Shown: in pieces, positions 53,001 through 64,000 of the stretch
Numbering within the stretch: the stretch's first letter is position 1
How the letters are laid out: every line of letters starts with the position of its first letter
Assembly (NCBI GenBank): GCA_032164295.1
Contig: JAJHTX010000006.1
Location: 2,480,001 to 2,544,000 of the forward strand
Direction of reading: 5' to 3'
DNA length: 64,000 bases
Source of the DNA: Inonotus obliquus
Lineage: Eukaryota > Basidiomycota > Agaricomycetes > Hymenochaetales > Hymenochaetaceae
Translations under genes and position numbers: made by a program
The notes under the pieces: generated by a model
What the model was told of the DNA's origin: nothing
The model's database searches: none
What the model saw: the letters and a program-made list of their open reading frames with translations, nothing else

Positions 53001-54201
53001 CTACCCATCGAAGACTATTAGTACAGTTCACAAACGCTCAGCTGTCGTAGTTACCGTATTCGGCATCAAGCTTCGCCGACAGAACCTAGGCTTTCAATGA
53101 GGCACGATTCCACACTGAAAGAAGTCTTCACTTACCCCTAATTGTCTCGCCATCGCCTGAAGCTTGTGAAAGAAAACTGTGTTGTACAAGCCAAGCTCCT
53201 GTAGTGCTTCTTGCACCTCAGAAACAGTCTTCTTGCAGCTATCGAATAACTCTGCACAGTAGCTGGGATCTACCAGGAGTGATTAGTGCGCATTCGCTGA
53301 AGGCTCAGTTCCTCACTGTAAATGTGAACTTCCGCATTTCCAAACTCAAAGTTTTTTCTGAGAATGGTAAGGATAAATACCGGTCACTTAGAAGCTAGCG
53401 GAACTCACGCAATCTCAGAGATTACTCCATGCATTTTTTCCAAGGCCTCCGCAGTTCGTCCACCACCCCCGAGTGCATTAAGCAGGGTTCGAATATGATA
53501 CGTCTAAATTTAGTGTAATCCTGAGCGTCCCGTAATCGTCAACTCAAAAAAGAAAGCTCACCAGCTGGCCGTGGGTGTCCACCAGTCTGTTTCAAGGCGT
53601 TAATTGCTTTCACCATCATGATCATGCACGCTAGTGGCGTCTCACTCTATGAAGCGGGAAACATGTCGTGCTTCGCAATGCTCCTGGCCCTTGTCAACAT
53701 TTTTGGTTTCTCCACCGATAGCAGAGGGACCACGGACACCTGTTATAGAGTAGTAAGTTTTTCATCCTTCTTTGCCATGTTTGCTTGTTGAAGGAAGGGC
53801 ACGAGATAAGCGAGATATCAACAGCTCACCAAAGTTATCTTCGACGTCCGCCTCGTCTATGATGGCGTCAATTGCATCTGATAGTCAACCATCACAGCCA
53901 GGACATTGTTCATTGCTCGAAGCTAATCATCGGAACGTACTATTAAAACGCACCATCGTCAGACTCGAAATGCCCTTTCTCATCGACGATCTCAGCTAAT
54001 ACGTGCAAGAGCTTTCGAAATAACTGTCTCTGATTTGCATTCATCCTCGACTGAGGGCCATTCTTCCTCCTGGATGGAGAAGCCCGCGACTCTGGACCTA
54101 TCATCAAGCCGGACGTTAGGAGGAATCAATTCAACGTCAGAAGCAACTTGAATGAACCGAAGCCTACTCTGTCGTCGTCGAGATGCAGCCATTGAAGACA
54201 T
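50040..54201 (-). CDS. Multi-exon membrane protein with C-terminal beta-propeller-like region, unknown
   Basis: The N-terminal exon (54201-about 53995) starts MSSMAASRRRQSRLRFIQVA. Many small exons follow (53900-52800). Then comes a hydrophobic block: EEAASALTTITNTLWFTSLV with FSASSAVYSLLVMTW (about 52740-52620), and SAAVPTTFAGINAYAILILA (about 52350). The layout resembles the large mushroom-fungus families with paired membrane segments near the N terminus. Downstream RLIQFSPNGRFLALAQ (about 51710-51660) and the last exon (50723-50040; TVVFYGHQDKMIIGYSRG, MALHIFTTPDAE, FAVNAGSDSNPYMFAFIDE) look like WD40/propeller blades. The role is unknown. Exon structure is only partly resolved, and this could be two adjacent genes. 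Confidence 0.55.
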
Positions 54202-54753
54202 ATTGCAGGTCTGTCGTGGCAGTAGGCAACTCGGGGAGAATTCCTGAGACGCTCTGTGAACTCCAGTGCTAATTACCTATGCCAATATGTTTAAATCATG
54301 ATGGAGCTGTCAACGGAGGCAGTTCTTCACTTCACCATTCAAACTTGTAAACGCCGATCTTGCCGGTAGTCCCACCCACCATCACAAAACTGTTTTACGT
54401 AATGTACTTCTCGCTGAAAAATTATACGGGACTAGGCAAAACAAAAATAAGTTCGAAACTTGAAAGCACAACGAAATAATCTGACGACGTACGCTGGATT
54501 TAAACTTGGCTTTATGTGATGCTGCCATGCTGCCAACAAGGACGTGAAGGGGCGCGAAGGTACGAAACGGAAGTATAATTTACACAGCTCTAGAAACAAC
54601 TACATGAAGCAAAGCACGAGTAAGATAGCAGGCAGGAAGATAAAAGCAGTGCTATGGCATCTCTTCGTCCGAGTCCGATATCGTTTCTTTGCTTTTGCTA
54701 ATTCGCAAAAGTCAGTTCACGTCATAACAACTTATGGGAATATAAAAGATTGC
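54202..54753. other. Intergenic region between two minus-strand genes
   Basis: Presumed promoter of the membrane/propeller gene and 3' UTR of CTR9. Nothing else is recognised. Confidence 0.5.
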
Positions 54754-57700
54754 TCACAATTGTTTCTTACGAGGTGCCGCTGAAACGGTCTCCTCGTCGT
54801 CATCGTCCCGTACGACGCGCTTCTTTTGCGCTCGCTGTACCTTCTTCGGTCGATCGTCATCCTCTCCACTAAACAACGCCTCCTCCTCACTCTCTTCCGC
54901 ATCCCCATTATCAACAAGCTGCGCGGCAACAGTATCCAGATCCCTATCTCTCTTTAACTTCCCTCCCTTCCGTCTTCTCTTCACTTCCACAGGGGCAAGG
55001 CCTGAACCCTCGTCACCACTATTCTCCGCAGTCGTAGTCGGATTAGTCTCAATTATCTTGGCCTTCCTCGATCCCTTTTTCCCACTACTCTTCTTCTCCT
55101 TTTCGTCCTCACTTTCCTCATTTAACTCTGCCGCCCATTGTTTCACTGTCTCGCGCGCAATCCTCCGCTCCTCCGCAAGTTTCCGCGCCCCAGCCTCGAG
55201 CTCCGCGGCGCGTACTTCCGCTGCCTCAGCCACTTTCCGCTTCTCGTTCAGACGTCTTTGACGAGCCTCGGTGAGACGTGCTTCTTGGGCAGCTTCGTGC
55301 TGCTCTTGTTGCGTTAGTTGCTCGTCGGCTCGTCGCAAGATACTTTCACCGTATTTCCGACGCTGGTCTGCTATTTCTCGACTGTAAGGGACGGACGGAG
55401 ACTTGTCTGCTGCCAGTGACCCGAATAAGCTGCGTGAACGAAAGGCATAAGTCATCATCGACAATATTTAATTTCGCAAAAATGCCTACTGTTGGGCATG
55501 GTGTCCATATCCGATGGCGAGTTTCAGATCCGTCAGTGTACGCTTCCCAGGTGCGATACCAAAGAGCATCTCTGCCGCCTTTTGTTCGATCATAGCCAAA
55601 TTGTACATGTTCGCCTTCTCTTGCGGAGCAAGATGTAGCGCCCGCTGTGCAAATTTGAGAGCATTTCGCAAGGCAACGAAGGATTGATCTTTGATCGCCT
55701 TTGAGTACCATGCTCGACATAGGCAGTGGAGCACTGTTATATCCGGTCCTGTGCAGCGTTTGAAGGCCGTCTCGTACTAGTGTGACGTATTTTAATATAA
55801 TTCACACGAAAGAAAACAAGAACAGCTCACACTCTCGATAGCTCTATCGAATTCATCCCGACCGAAATAGCAATGCCCCATGTTGACATAAACAGCCGAA
55901 TCATTCACGCTTTCTCTAACCTTCGCAAAAATATCTAGCGCCTCACGGGTCCCCTGGATCCTGCGCATCGCGTCATCTGGTCCAGGCACAGCTCCAGGCG
56001 GTTTCATGGCAGCGGCTAGGGAATCCTCCGCAGCGATAATCGCAAGCCCCTGTGCAGCAAACGCGCATTTTGAATCAACCTGCAAAGCACGCTCGTATAT
56101 CTCCGCCGCGCGCATGAAGTGCTTCTTCCGGTCTGCCACTCCCGTGGGTGACTGATCCCGATTCTCTCTAGCGATGTGGAAATAGACCAACCCTGCTGCA
56201 CAAAGACTGTAGGCATCAGAGCTTCCGCCATCTCTCAGGGTTGCTGTTGTGACGTCCTTCGCTAATTTGAATTGTTGCCGCGAAATGAGGAAGTGCGCTA
56301 GTGCACCACGCAATGTCAGGTCTGATTTTTTAGACGACAGTGCGGATTTAAGCCACTCGTGTGTTTCGTCATAACGACTCAACGATTCTTGAATCTGGGC
56401 TTGCCGTACCTTGGCTGCAAGGCGTCAATAAACATTGAGGTAGTAAGGACGACAAGGCTTTACCGTCTGCATATTCAGGATGCCTTGCAAGCAACTTATC
56501 ATACGCCTCCTTGGCGAGTTCCGTCTCCCCCTGATCCTCATATACTCTTGCGAGGTTAAACAAGATCGTCGTGGCCATTCCCTCCCCTGCAGTGCTCTCT
56601 ATTGCACTGGCCTCGGTAAGCGCATTCTCATACATCACCCGCGCATCCGTAAACTCGCTCGCGGTGTGTTTCAACACTGCCAAATTATTCAATAGCCGCG
56701 GCTCGGTTGCCCCACCCGCTTTAACGCGCTCTTGGACGACTCGTACAGCCTCTTCGAGTAATCGACGCATTCTCCCTCGGTTCTCATCTTGCCACAGTCG
56801 GGCAGCCTCGACAAGCAGGTCTACGTCATCACCAAAGTTCGCAAGTGCTTTTCGCTGAGCGTACGCTTCCTCCTTTGTCCGTATTCGCTCTGTGTTGCCA
56901 TTGATACTTGATGGGTTAAATAAATCCATTGCTTTCAGAACATTATCAAACAGGTCGCGAGCCTTCCGCTTTTCAACGGCAGCTTCGGGTGCCGAAAAAC
57001 CTGGTCGTGGATACGCTCGTAGCGAAGCAAGAAGAACAGTCACTTCCAGGGCTCGTTGAGGATTAGGAGGTTGCATGAGAGTATCGAGAGTATGGATAGC
57101 AGCAGGTACCTCATCTATAAATACCACTTAATCAAAACGATCAACGGTTGTGTTCAGGTCAACGAACCATTCTTGATTTGTGTTTGAGCAAGCCCGATGG
57201 CCGCTAAAACATTTTTCGGATTTCCTTTTAACGCGGCATTAAAGTGCCTCATCGCTTCCGTCGACCCACCATCCATTTGCGCAAGTCTCCCAGCGTTAAT
57301 ATGACCCGAGCTGAATAACGCCAGAGTCTCCGCGAACTGAATGGTTCGTTCTGCCAACTTCAATGACACCTTCTTGTCTCCCCTTTGTAAGAATAGATCG
57401 AACAAGACATTCGCGGCAGCAGCATTTCGGTTGTTAAGCTTAAAAGCACGTTCGCAGTATTTCGTTCCTCTAATGAAAGATTCTGTTCTCTCTGCGTCAT
57501 CGTCGTCTGGGTTTTTACTTGCGTTAATAGCCTCAAGACCCAAAAGAAGGTACGCTGTCCAGTTCTTCGGGTGCTGATTGAATACCAGGTGCTCAAGAAC
57601 GAGTCCAATGCCGAAAATAGAAGACCACTCACCACTTCCAAGCTCCTCTCCCAGCACATCTTTGCCCTTGCCTTGTGATCCATGGCCCAATAGCACAATC

Positions 57701-58557
57701 CGATGCCTATCCGTGGATCCGGCTGAGCATCCGGCTTCAACTCGAGCACCCGTTGGAAGGTTCGTAGCGCCAAGGGATACTGTTTCTTTGCGTAAGCTAT
57801 TCGGGCCTTCCCTAACAGAGCAACAACGTTTGTTGGGTTCTTGCTCAGAACGAGAGTAAACGATCGCATAGCATCGTCAAGATCCGCCTTTGCAAGATGG
57901 AAGATACCTTGGAAGTCAAACGGAATGAATAGGATGAAGCCAACAAAGACGTAGCACGAACGTACCTCGAATTAGGATGGCATTGACATTATGTTCACCC
58001 GCATCACCGATGTAGTTGAGTTGTCTTGCAGCTTTAGCATGGAAATGTTCTTTTGCTTTTTCCTTCATTAAGTTGTCCTGACCTAGATAGCAACAGGAAC
58101 TGAACGAAACGCCAAAGAAGAGAGAAGTTATGACATACGAGCATTCTCAAGAATGATTTTTGGTGCCTTCCTCGCGCGCGCAAGTTGCAAATTAGCCAAC
58201 AATTGGTAAACCGGGCCAAGCTGCCCCCGAGTCGAATAATCCGACTGGTACTCTGCGGCTCGCTCCGTCAGCAATGGCTCACAAACAAAGTGCGCCGAAA
58301 AGCCACTTACGACTAACAGCACTCTCCAATACCTTCTCCGCAGACTCATACAGCCCAATCTTACAGTACTCACACGCAAGCCTCGTCCACATTGATACCG
58401 TTGCATTACCCTTCGCTTCCAGCAATAGGTCGATATAGTCTTGCGGGTCAGCGTCAAGTGTGTCCAAGTCAATAGCCACGATTTCTTGTCCGCTCAGCTC
58501 GACATCTATGGAGCGATTTGGTGCCGGGGCCGGTGAGCCGTAGTCATCACCCTCCAT
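54754..58557 (-). CDS. CTR9: Ctr9, TPR scaffold subunit of the PAF1 transcription-elongation complex
   Basis: Ctr9 scaffolds the Paf1 complex on RNA polymerase II and is needed for H2B ubiquitination and H3K4/K36 methylation. The ATG at 58557 gives MEGDDYGSPAP then VELSGQEIVAIDLDTLDADP and CEYCKIGLYESAEKVLESAV, as in Ctr9 homologues. About 15 TPRs follow: YQLLANLQLARAR, GIFHLAKADLDDAMRSF, NVVALLGKARIAYAKKQYPL, RIGIGLCYWAMDHKARAKMC, TILFNLARVYEDQGETELAK, YVNMGHCYFGRDEFDRAIES. The end (55464-54754) is a charged coiled coil (RRADEQLTQQEQHEAAQEAR...) with an acidic/basic tail ending PRKKQL. Introns are ~50-80 bp. An in-frame ATG lies upstream at 58638, but the downstream one fits the family. About 1,080 aa. 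Confidence 0.92.
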
Positions 58558-58878
58558 TGTCGTTGGAGGTATGTACAATGTACAGCAAGTCTGACAAGAG
58601 CGTGGACGGTCAACTGCAAAAGGTTTGTAGTGGGTCACGCTGATCCTGCGCCGCGCTTATGTAACCAGTCAATCTACGCTACTTATTTGGGTGATCTACA
58701 TAAACGTATGAAATGCTGTCGGTTTGCTTTACTTTTACAAATATTGCAACAAAAGCGGTCAGTTTCAATGACTCCTTAGCGGGTCTATGAGAGGGGTGTC
58801 GATGAAGCGCACCGTTAATCATGCAATAAACTTGCACAAAAAATGGTAGGCGACCGCGAACAACAAGTCCGCGAGCAC
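58558..58878. other. Intergenic region upstream of CTR9
   Basis: Short AT-mixed stretch between the CTR9 start and the stop of the next minus-strand gene. No gene seen. Confidence 0.5.
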
Positions 58879-60068
58879 TCAAAAGACCACGACCTTCTTC
58901 TTTCCTGCAATTGCGGAGGTGACCGTTGTATCTGTCCTTGCAGGGCCCGTCCCTCTCTTTGGAAACTTATCAGCAGTTGTGTTAGCGTCCTCAGCCTTCA
59001 CCCTTGACTTTATTTTCTTCTTGGTTTTCCGCTCCTCTTGATCAACCTCCGCATTGACGCGCTTGATTAAATGGAAATCATCCTCGTCAGCCCCGACATT
59101 CTTATCGGTTCCCACCAACAAGGTGCCTGGCTCATTCACTGGACACAACAAGTATTGGATCAGTCATAATAGCTGGGTGAAGGAAACTATGAATCCTACC
59201 TTGCTTTCTCGTAGGGCAATTCTTCGCCAAATGCGATTTCTCACCACACAGCTTACAACACCCTCCATTTGGATATACACCCTTCTCTTTGTTCTGAGGA
59301 CATGACGAAGCCAAATGTCCCTTTTTAGAGCATACGTAGCAAGATGCATAGGGTAAAGGATCATCCGGGTTTTCGGGTTTCTTACAGCGAGACAACGTGT
59401 GTTTTGAGGATCCGCAGCTTTGAAAAATGATAGAAGAAACTTCTGTTCAGACTCACTTGCAAGAAGCAAAAGGATAAAATAAGAGACAGACCGGTAACAT
59501 ATCCCAGTGATAACTTTCCCCTTGCTCAGGCCCGACGCATTTCCCAACTTCACTTTCGGACAATCCCTAGCAGCATGACCCTTCTCCCGACACGCGAAAC
59601 AGGTCGAATTAGCAAGTTTCTCTTCCCTCCTCTTTACTCGGCGTATTTCCGACCGTTCAGACTTGAGAGCTTCCTCTAGAGCATTTTTGGCGTTATTTAA
59701 ATATCGTTAAGCGGCGAAGAAGGGGATGACGATTTACCCTTCCGTCTCTCGTCCCTACTCGAGTAGGCTGCCTTCACTTGCGCTCTCCCGTTCTCTTCTT
59801 CCTTCTTTTCCGTATCAATAGCCACATCATCCCCCTCATCCTGGGGTTTCCCCGGAGTTTCGCAAGGCTTATTTGCCCCAATCCGCTTCTGCTTAGCTTT
59901 CTTCGGCCTCTTCGCTGGCGGCGGACTTGAATTGGCCTCAGACTGGTCGATCACGTCCGCAGCAACGTTTTCATCGAGCAGGTCGGCATCCATTTGGAGA
60001 GGCTTATCGTCAGAAAACCCAGCTTCGAGATACGTTCTTTTACGACCTAGGCTGGTATATCTTGTCAT
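58879..60068 (-). CDS. Zinc-knuckle protein, ZCCHC9-like
   Basis: ZCCHC9-type proteins are nuclear/nucleolar RNA-binding proteins with four CCHC knuckles. The start MTRYTSLGRKRTYLEAGF (60068) precedes a basic, acidic-patched leader with a likely nuclear signal (PPPAKRPKKAKQKR). Next come four knuckles in order: CFACREKGHAARDC, CYRCGSSKHTLSRC, CYVCSKKGHLASSC, CKLCGEKSHLAKNC (about 59620-59200). The C terminus GTDKNVGADEDDFHLIKR is the family's conserved end, followed by a Lys-rich tail ending KKKVVVF. At least four exons; knuckle 2 is split by an intron near 59480-59420. An upstream in-frame ATG (60089) adds seven residues. Confidence 0.88.
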
Positions 60069-60308
60069 TGTGACGAGACCTCTCTTCAAGGCCGTGATGT
60101 GAGAGAATCAAAAGTTTTGAGGAAGTCGTTCCTTCCTCAGTTGGTCGATTGATCGTCTGGATACTAAATAAGGGTAACAGCTAATCGCTTATCGCCGATC
60201 ACTGATCGACGCTGTGCTGGCTTGGACAAGTGGACAAGTCAGCCGAAGGCATCCACGTCTCCACACCGTGACTAGTTCTGAGGACTCAAAGTCGATGTCC
60301 TATGCTCG

Positions 60309-61874
60309 ATGATCAATGCTTTCGACACTCTCGAATCACGTTCAACAAACGGCGACGACGTAATCTCAAACCCTTGGGATGACAATGTCCGATCTAACTC
60401 TTTCCCCACAACACCGCGATCTCGTTTCGCTAAGCTCGTCAATAATGGGAATGGATTTGGAAATGGATCAGCTGCAGAGTCTCTTGTATCCTCTTCATCC
60501 TCCACTTCTCCCTCTCCTTCTGGAAAGGCGGGTTTACGAAGTCGGAAAGTGGGTTCTCATCGACGCGTGTCGACTGTAGATAGTTCGCATCCCTTACAGT
60601 CCGAGTCTCCTACGACACCCACATCTTTAAGGGCAGCAACTACTCGACCGACCTTAAACAGCCGTCTGAGAAGCTTTAGCGATAATTATTTCGATGAATC
60701 CGAGGGAGAATACTTTGAAGCGGATCTGGGAGAGGATGGATGGGGAAAGAGTCGCGAGGCGGAGATAATGGTGATTGTTCACGAGGTATGTATCAGCATA
60801 ACAAGGATTGACTATTGCATAGGTCTGATATGGACTCGAATAGGTGACGCGAACAGATTCCATTGCAGGTGTTGCGCTCAAATATGGAATATCACTCGCT
60901 GATTTACGGCGAGCCAACCATCTCTGGACCTCGGATTCAATTCACTTGCGCAAAGTCCTGTACATTCCCTTGCATCTATCAAGTAGGAAAGACCTCTTCT
61001 TTCCAGTGAATGTGAGTTCCCTTTTCCTCTCTTAAAAAAACATTAAGTTCAGTCAGACTTATCATGTATCAATTGTGCGTTTCTCTAGGAACACATCCTC
61101 GCACACCTACCAAACGGCTCATCCTCTTCATCCTCCTTACCAATATCAACCTCGAAGACAGAAGCGGAAGCATCAACCTCTGCCCGCTCCCAAGTCGTCA
61201 TCCAACGAATCCCAATCTCTCAACTAGCATTCTTCCCACCGCCATCTCAACACTCTGCGCCCATTTCCCCCGATTCGGAGCGCAAGCACAATCCATTCCC
61301 ATCCCCTCCTCCTCCCAATTATTCCTTCGGGATCCTACCATCACTTCCTGTCCCTCCAATACCGTCAATATCATCATTATCATCAACATTTCTAACACTC
61401 CGACGTCCATCACGAATCCACTCTGAATCATCATCCCTAGCAACATTTCTCAAAGCCCTTCCTGTTCCATCCAAAGACGTACTATTGTCCCGCTTATCAC
61501 TCGACTCAAACTCAAACGAAGCTTCTACATCTACGAATGCGAGCGAGGCTTCAAGCGATCAAGAACATGAGGTGGAGATGGATCTTCTAGGTCGATCCCG
61601 GGTTCGGTCATCGAATAGGAGTCGGGATCGAAAGGGGACATTATCAGAAGGTCCTATTTCCCTGAAGAAAGACAAGGGGAAGGGAAGGGAACGAAAGGAA
61701 AGAGACTCCTTAACTTCCATCGAGACCCTCCGACTTGGTGGAAAGTACTCGTATAGTGCTAGCAATGAGGACGAACGGTCGTTGGACACCCCACTCGTAC
61801 CCCTCCAGACGGAACAACTCAAGCCATCACCGCAGATGCAGCTTCCGAGGATGTTAAAGAAGGACGACGGATAA
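60309..61874 (+). CDS. LysM-domain protein, cytoplasmic/nuclear type, three exons, 476 aa
   Basis: Exons 60309-60785, 60844-61011, 61089-61874 keep frame. Residues 1-155 are Ser/Thr/Pro-rich. The LysM domain spans the first junction: VIVHE | VTRTDSIAGVALKYGISLAD, LRRANHLWTSDSIHLRKVLYIP (residues ~155-205). There is no signal peptide, so unlike secreted LysM effectors it resembles the intracellular LYSMD1/2-type proteins. The rest is low-complexity, with a Pro-rich stretch (FPSPPPPNYSFG), an acidic patch and a KDKGKGRERKERD basic run. The ligand is unknown. Confidence 0.85.
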
Positions 61875-63611
61875 ACGTAACCTCTGCTAACCGGTGGTCC
61901 AAGTTACTTCATGATTAGAGCTGCATCAACCTCATTCCTTCTCGTCCTTATCCATCGTTCTCAGTCCTCTTCCTTCCGCATCACTAATAGCAATAATCGG
62001 AATTCTTGATCCCAATATGGGTTGTTGTCTATTTTTTTTGTTACTACTATCGTCATCACCATCTCTCCGTCTCTTATTCTGCTGCGGATCTGTCACTCAT
62101 CTTTGACTCACTGAAACGGAACACGGTTCCCCTTGGAGTGATAGGTACTCTCTTTCCCAACAGAGAATCTCGACTTTACCCTTGGCGTTCATTCCATATC
62201 ACTGCTGCTTGATCATCTCGAATCCTGACATCCGCAATTGCTATCCACACTCTCACCATCAACTTCATAGCTCTATCTCAGGACTCCTTCCACGGATTTG
62301 ACTCCTCACTTTCCACCTTGGCTTTATTAGAGATGTTCTGTATTTCATGTGGATCATGCCCCGTTAAGTATATCAACATCTGGCTTTCTACTTTTCTCCT
62401 GTAGAAGACTTAGACTCGGATAACCCTCTATCCCTGAATCTAATAATATCCGTGCCGAGTGTCTCCTCTCAACGGTAACCTTGACGCAGCAAGACTTTAC
62501 ACACCGGCGATATCATGCATCGTCCTGTACTACGGCGCATTGACCCCCTTGCATGGAGCCAGTAGGGCCGAACGGTAGCCAGCATTGGACACGAATATCT
62601 TCCAAGTATATCATGGTTACGAACGTACTTTATGACACGCTCTCTCAAGGTCTGCACAAGAAATAACTCTTGATTGGAGGGGCCCTGAAATTAATGTCTT
62701 TGGCTTCTACAGATCATTGAAGTACTAGCTCCATTGAAGCAAACCCCTTTGGGCTTTAGGAATGTTTCCGGAAACATGATCAGTCTATAGTTTTCTAAGG
62801 AGGGATTAAGCCTGAGACTCGGAGAGAGTTTTGTGAATGAATCATGGTGTTCATCCACGTACACATCCGCTCCTCGAGCAGTGTTGTTTCTGTTGCCTAT
62901 CCTCAAGCTTGTCGTAAGCAACAAGGTTCGCAACGCCGCACGATAGCACCAACCTCGGCCACAACCGCTTGACGACAGGGTTGACTGACTCGGCCGTAAC
63001 CGCAGCCGACCGCGCGTAGCCGCGTACTCAACACAAAATCAACATCATCAGAAGGAAATCAGACATCAGTGGATTGATCAAAGTGAGTAACGAGGACGAG
63101 TTCTATGCAGTGCGATCAGCTGTGTGAACGGTGGCCGATGACTACGCATAATAATTCTATAAAAGCAGAAATGATTTGATATTGATACCAAGTATAAAAA
63201 TAACCCCGGTTGCTCCCGTTGCCGTGAACGAGCTGAAACGATTGATCAACGCTAATTTACTGCACCACGACCATCCCCTCTCTTCGTCCTCCCACCACCA
63301 TCACCATCTCCTCCCTCCCTTTTCATTCCTTGACAGACGTTTAGAGGCCGGCCTCGCTCGCTCGTATATATAAAAGACGCAGACTCTACGCTCTTTACAA
63401 CGTTGACGTTGACGTCAAAGCGAGCTCGACTCCAACAGATACGCTCTTTTAAGATTGAATTCGGTGAACTAGAGAAAAACGGGGAAATCGTACTAATTAT
63501 CTGTGTCTTTTTGTGGGTCCATTCCATGTCCAGGTTTTATACTGACACTCATGGATGCTAATTTACCTTCTTTGCGGCTGCTGCAGTGTGTAATCCCATT
63601 GTACTTCCGAG
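61875..63611. other. Long intergenic region
   Basis: 1.7 kb without a convincing gene. 63280-63330 holds CCACCATCACCATCT-like pyrimidine-rich repeats. The last 250 bp are likely the promoter and leader of the gene starting at 63612. Confidence 0.55.
63365..63376 (+). promoter_or_regulatory. TATA element upstream of the last gene
   Basis: TATATATAAAAG, 236 bp before the ATG at 63612. A leader intron may lie between them. Confidence 0.5.
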
Positions 63612-64000
63612 ATGAGTTATCCCAACTTCAATGGCCCTAGCTATGGCGGGCAGGCGCGTCGGGAAGAGGACAAGGTTGTTGTGGTGCGTCTAACCTTTCC
63701 AAATGACAATGCATGCATACTTATTATGAATGCGTGCATCATTGCAGTATCTCTCGCCAAAACAGCCTGTCCCCGATATGGTCCCTTATGAGTTACACGA
63801 GCATGTACGTTCCTTCTCATTCACGTCGGAACTGTGAGATGGTCTGAAGGTACTGAGACCGTGATCGTGAATAGGTATTCCCAGATGAATGGCAATCCCG
63901 CACCCTCGCCATTCGAGACCTTGCCTTCCGTTATTATTATCCCCTGTTCGAGCGCATCTGGATCATCGTTGCGTCCCTGTAAGTCATTAATATTTTCTCC
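63612..64000 (+). CDS. 5' end of an unrecognised gene, cut by the window edge
   Basis: Three exons in frame: 63612-63683 (MSYPNFNGPSYGGQARREED), 63748-63804 (YLSPKQPVPDMVPYELHEH), 63875-63978 (VFPDEWQSRTLAIRDLAFRY and on to IWIIVASL), with GT-AG introns of 64 and 70 bp and a GTAAGT donor at 63979. The third exon ends in a hydrophobic run that could begin a membrane helix. I do not recognise the family. The gene continues beyond the window. Confidence 0.7.

Overview
The window is genomic DNA of a mushroom-type fungus (Agaricomycotina). The evidence is the dense protein genes with many ~45-75 bp GT-AG introns, a FunK1-type fungal kinase, F-box proteins, a C2-NACHT-WD40 (NLR-like) gene, a chromodomain Ty3/Gypsy element and basidiomycete-type hAT and CACTA-like DNA transposons. 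I cannot name the species.

The left ~38 kb is accessory and repeat-rich. A FunK1 pseudogene (69-4172, minus) is split by a DNA transposon (307-3464). An intact F-box gene follows (4376-5710). A block of F-box 3' part, FunK1 fragment and WD40 fragment exists twice (about 4911-9575 and 13617-15820). The first copy carries two hAT-family insertions with perfect 8-bp target duplications, and the second copy preserves the empty sites. Between the copies lies an apparently intact six-exon FunK1 kinase gene (10826-13457). Next comes a damaged C2-NACHT-WD40 gene (15150-20293, minus).

From 20567 to 37877 lies a second, 17.3-kb copy of the transposon type seen at 307-3464, in the opposite orientation. 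Both copies have CAC...GTG termini, long inverted ends with an 11-bp minisatellite and AT-rich palindromes, and 3-bp target duplications (TTG and AGG). Both carry pieces of host genes that keep intron-like interruptions: a mitotic cyclin and RAD23 in the small element, and a USP7-like MATH/UCH deubiquitinase and the HAMP region of a group III histidine kinase in the large one. No transposase is visible, so they look like non-autonomous gene-capturing (Pack-CACTA-like) elements. The large one is further invaded by an 834-bp MITE-like insertion and by an 11.9-kb Gypsy/chromovirus (25233-37115). That retroelement has 1676-bp LTRs that matched wherever I compared them, an ORF inside each LTR, a Pol ORF without a recognisable protease or zinc knuckle, and two extra ORFs after pol.

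The right ~26 kb is ordinary genic DNA: an MFS transporter (38207-40244), a single-pass membrane protein (40455-42789), a small basic protein (43740-44279), a CLIP-170 homologue (45592-49756), a multi-exon membrane/beta-propeller protein (50040-54201), the PAF1-complex subunit Ctr9 (54754-58557), a ZCCHC9-like zinc-knuckle protein (58879-60068), an intracellular LysM protein (60309-61874), and the 5' end of an unrecognised gene (63612 onward).
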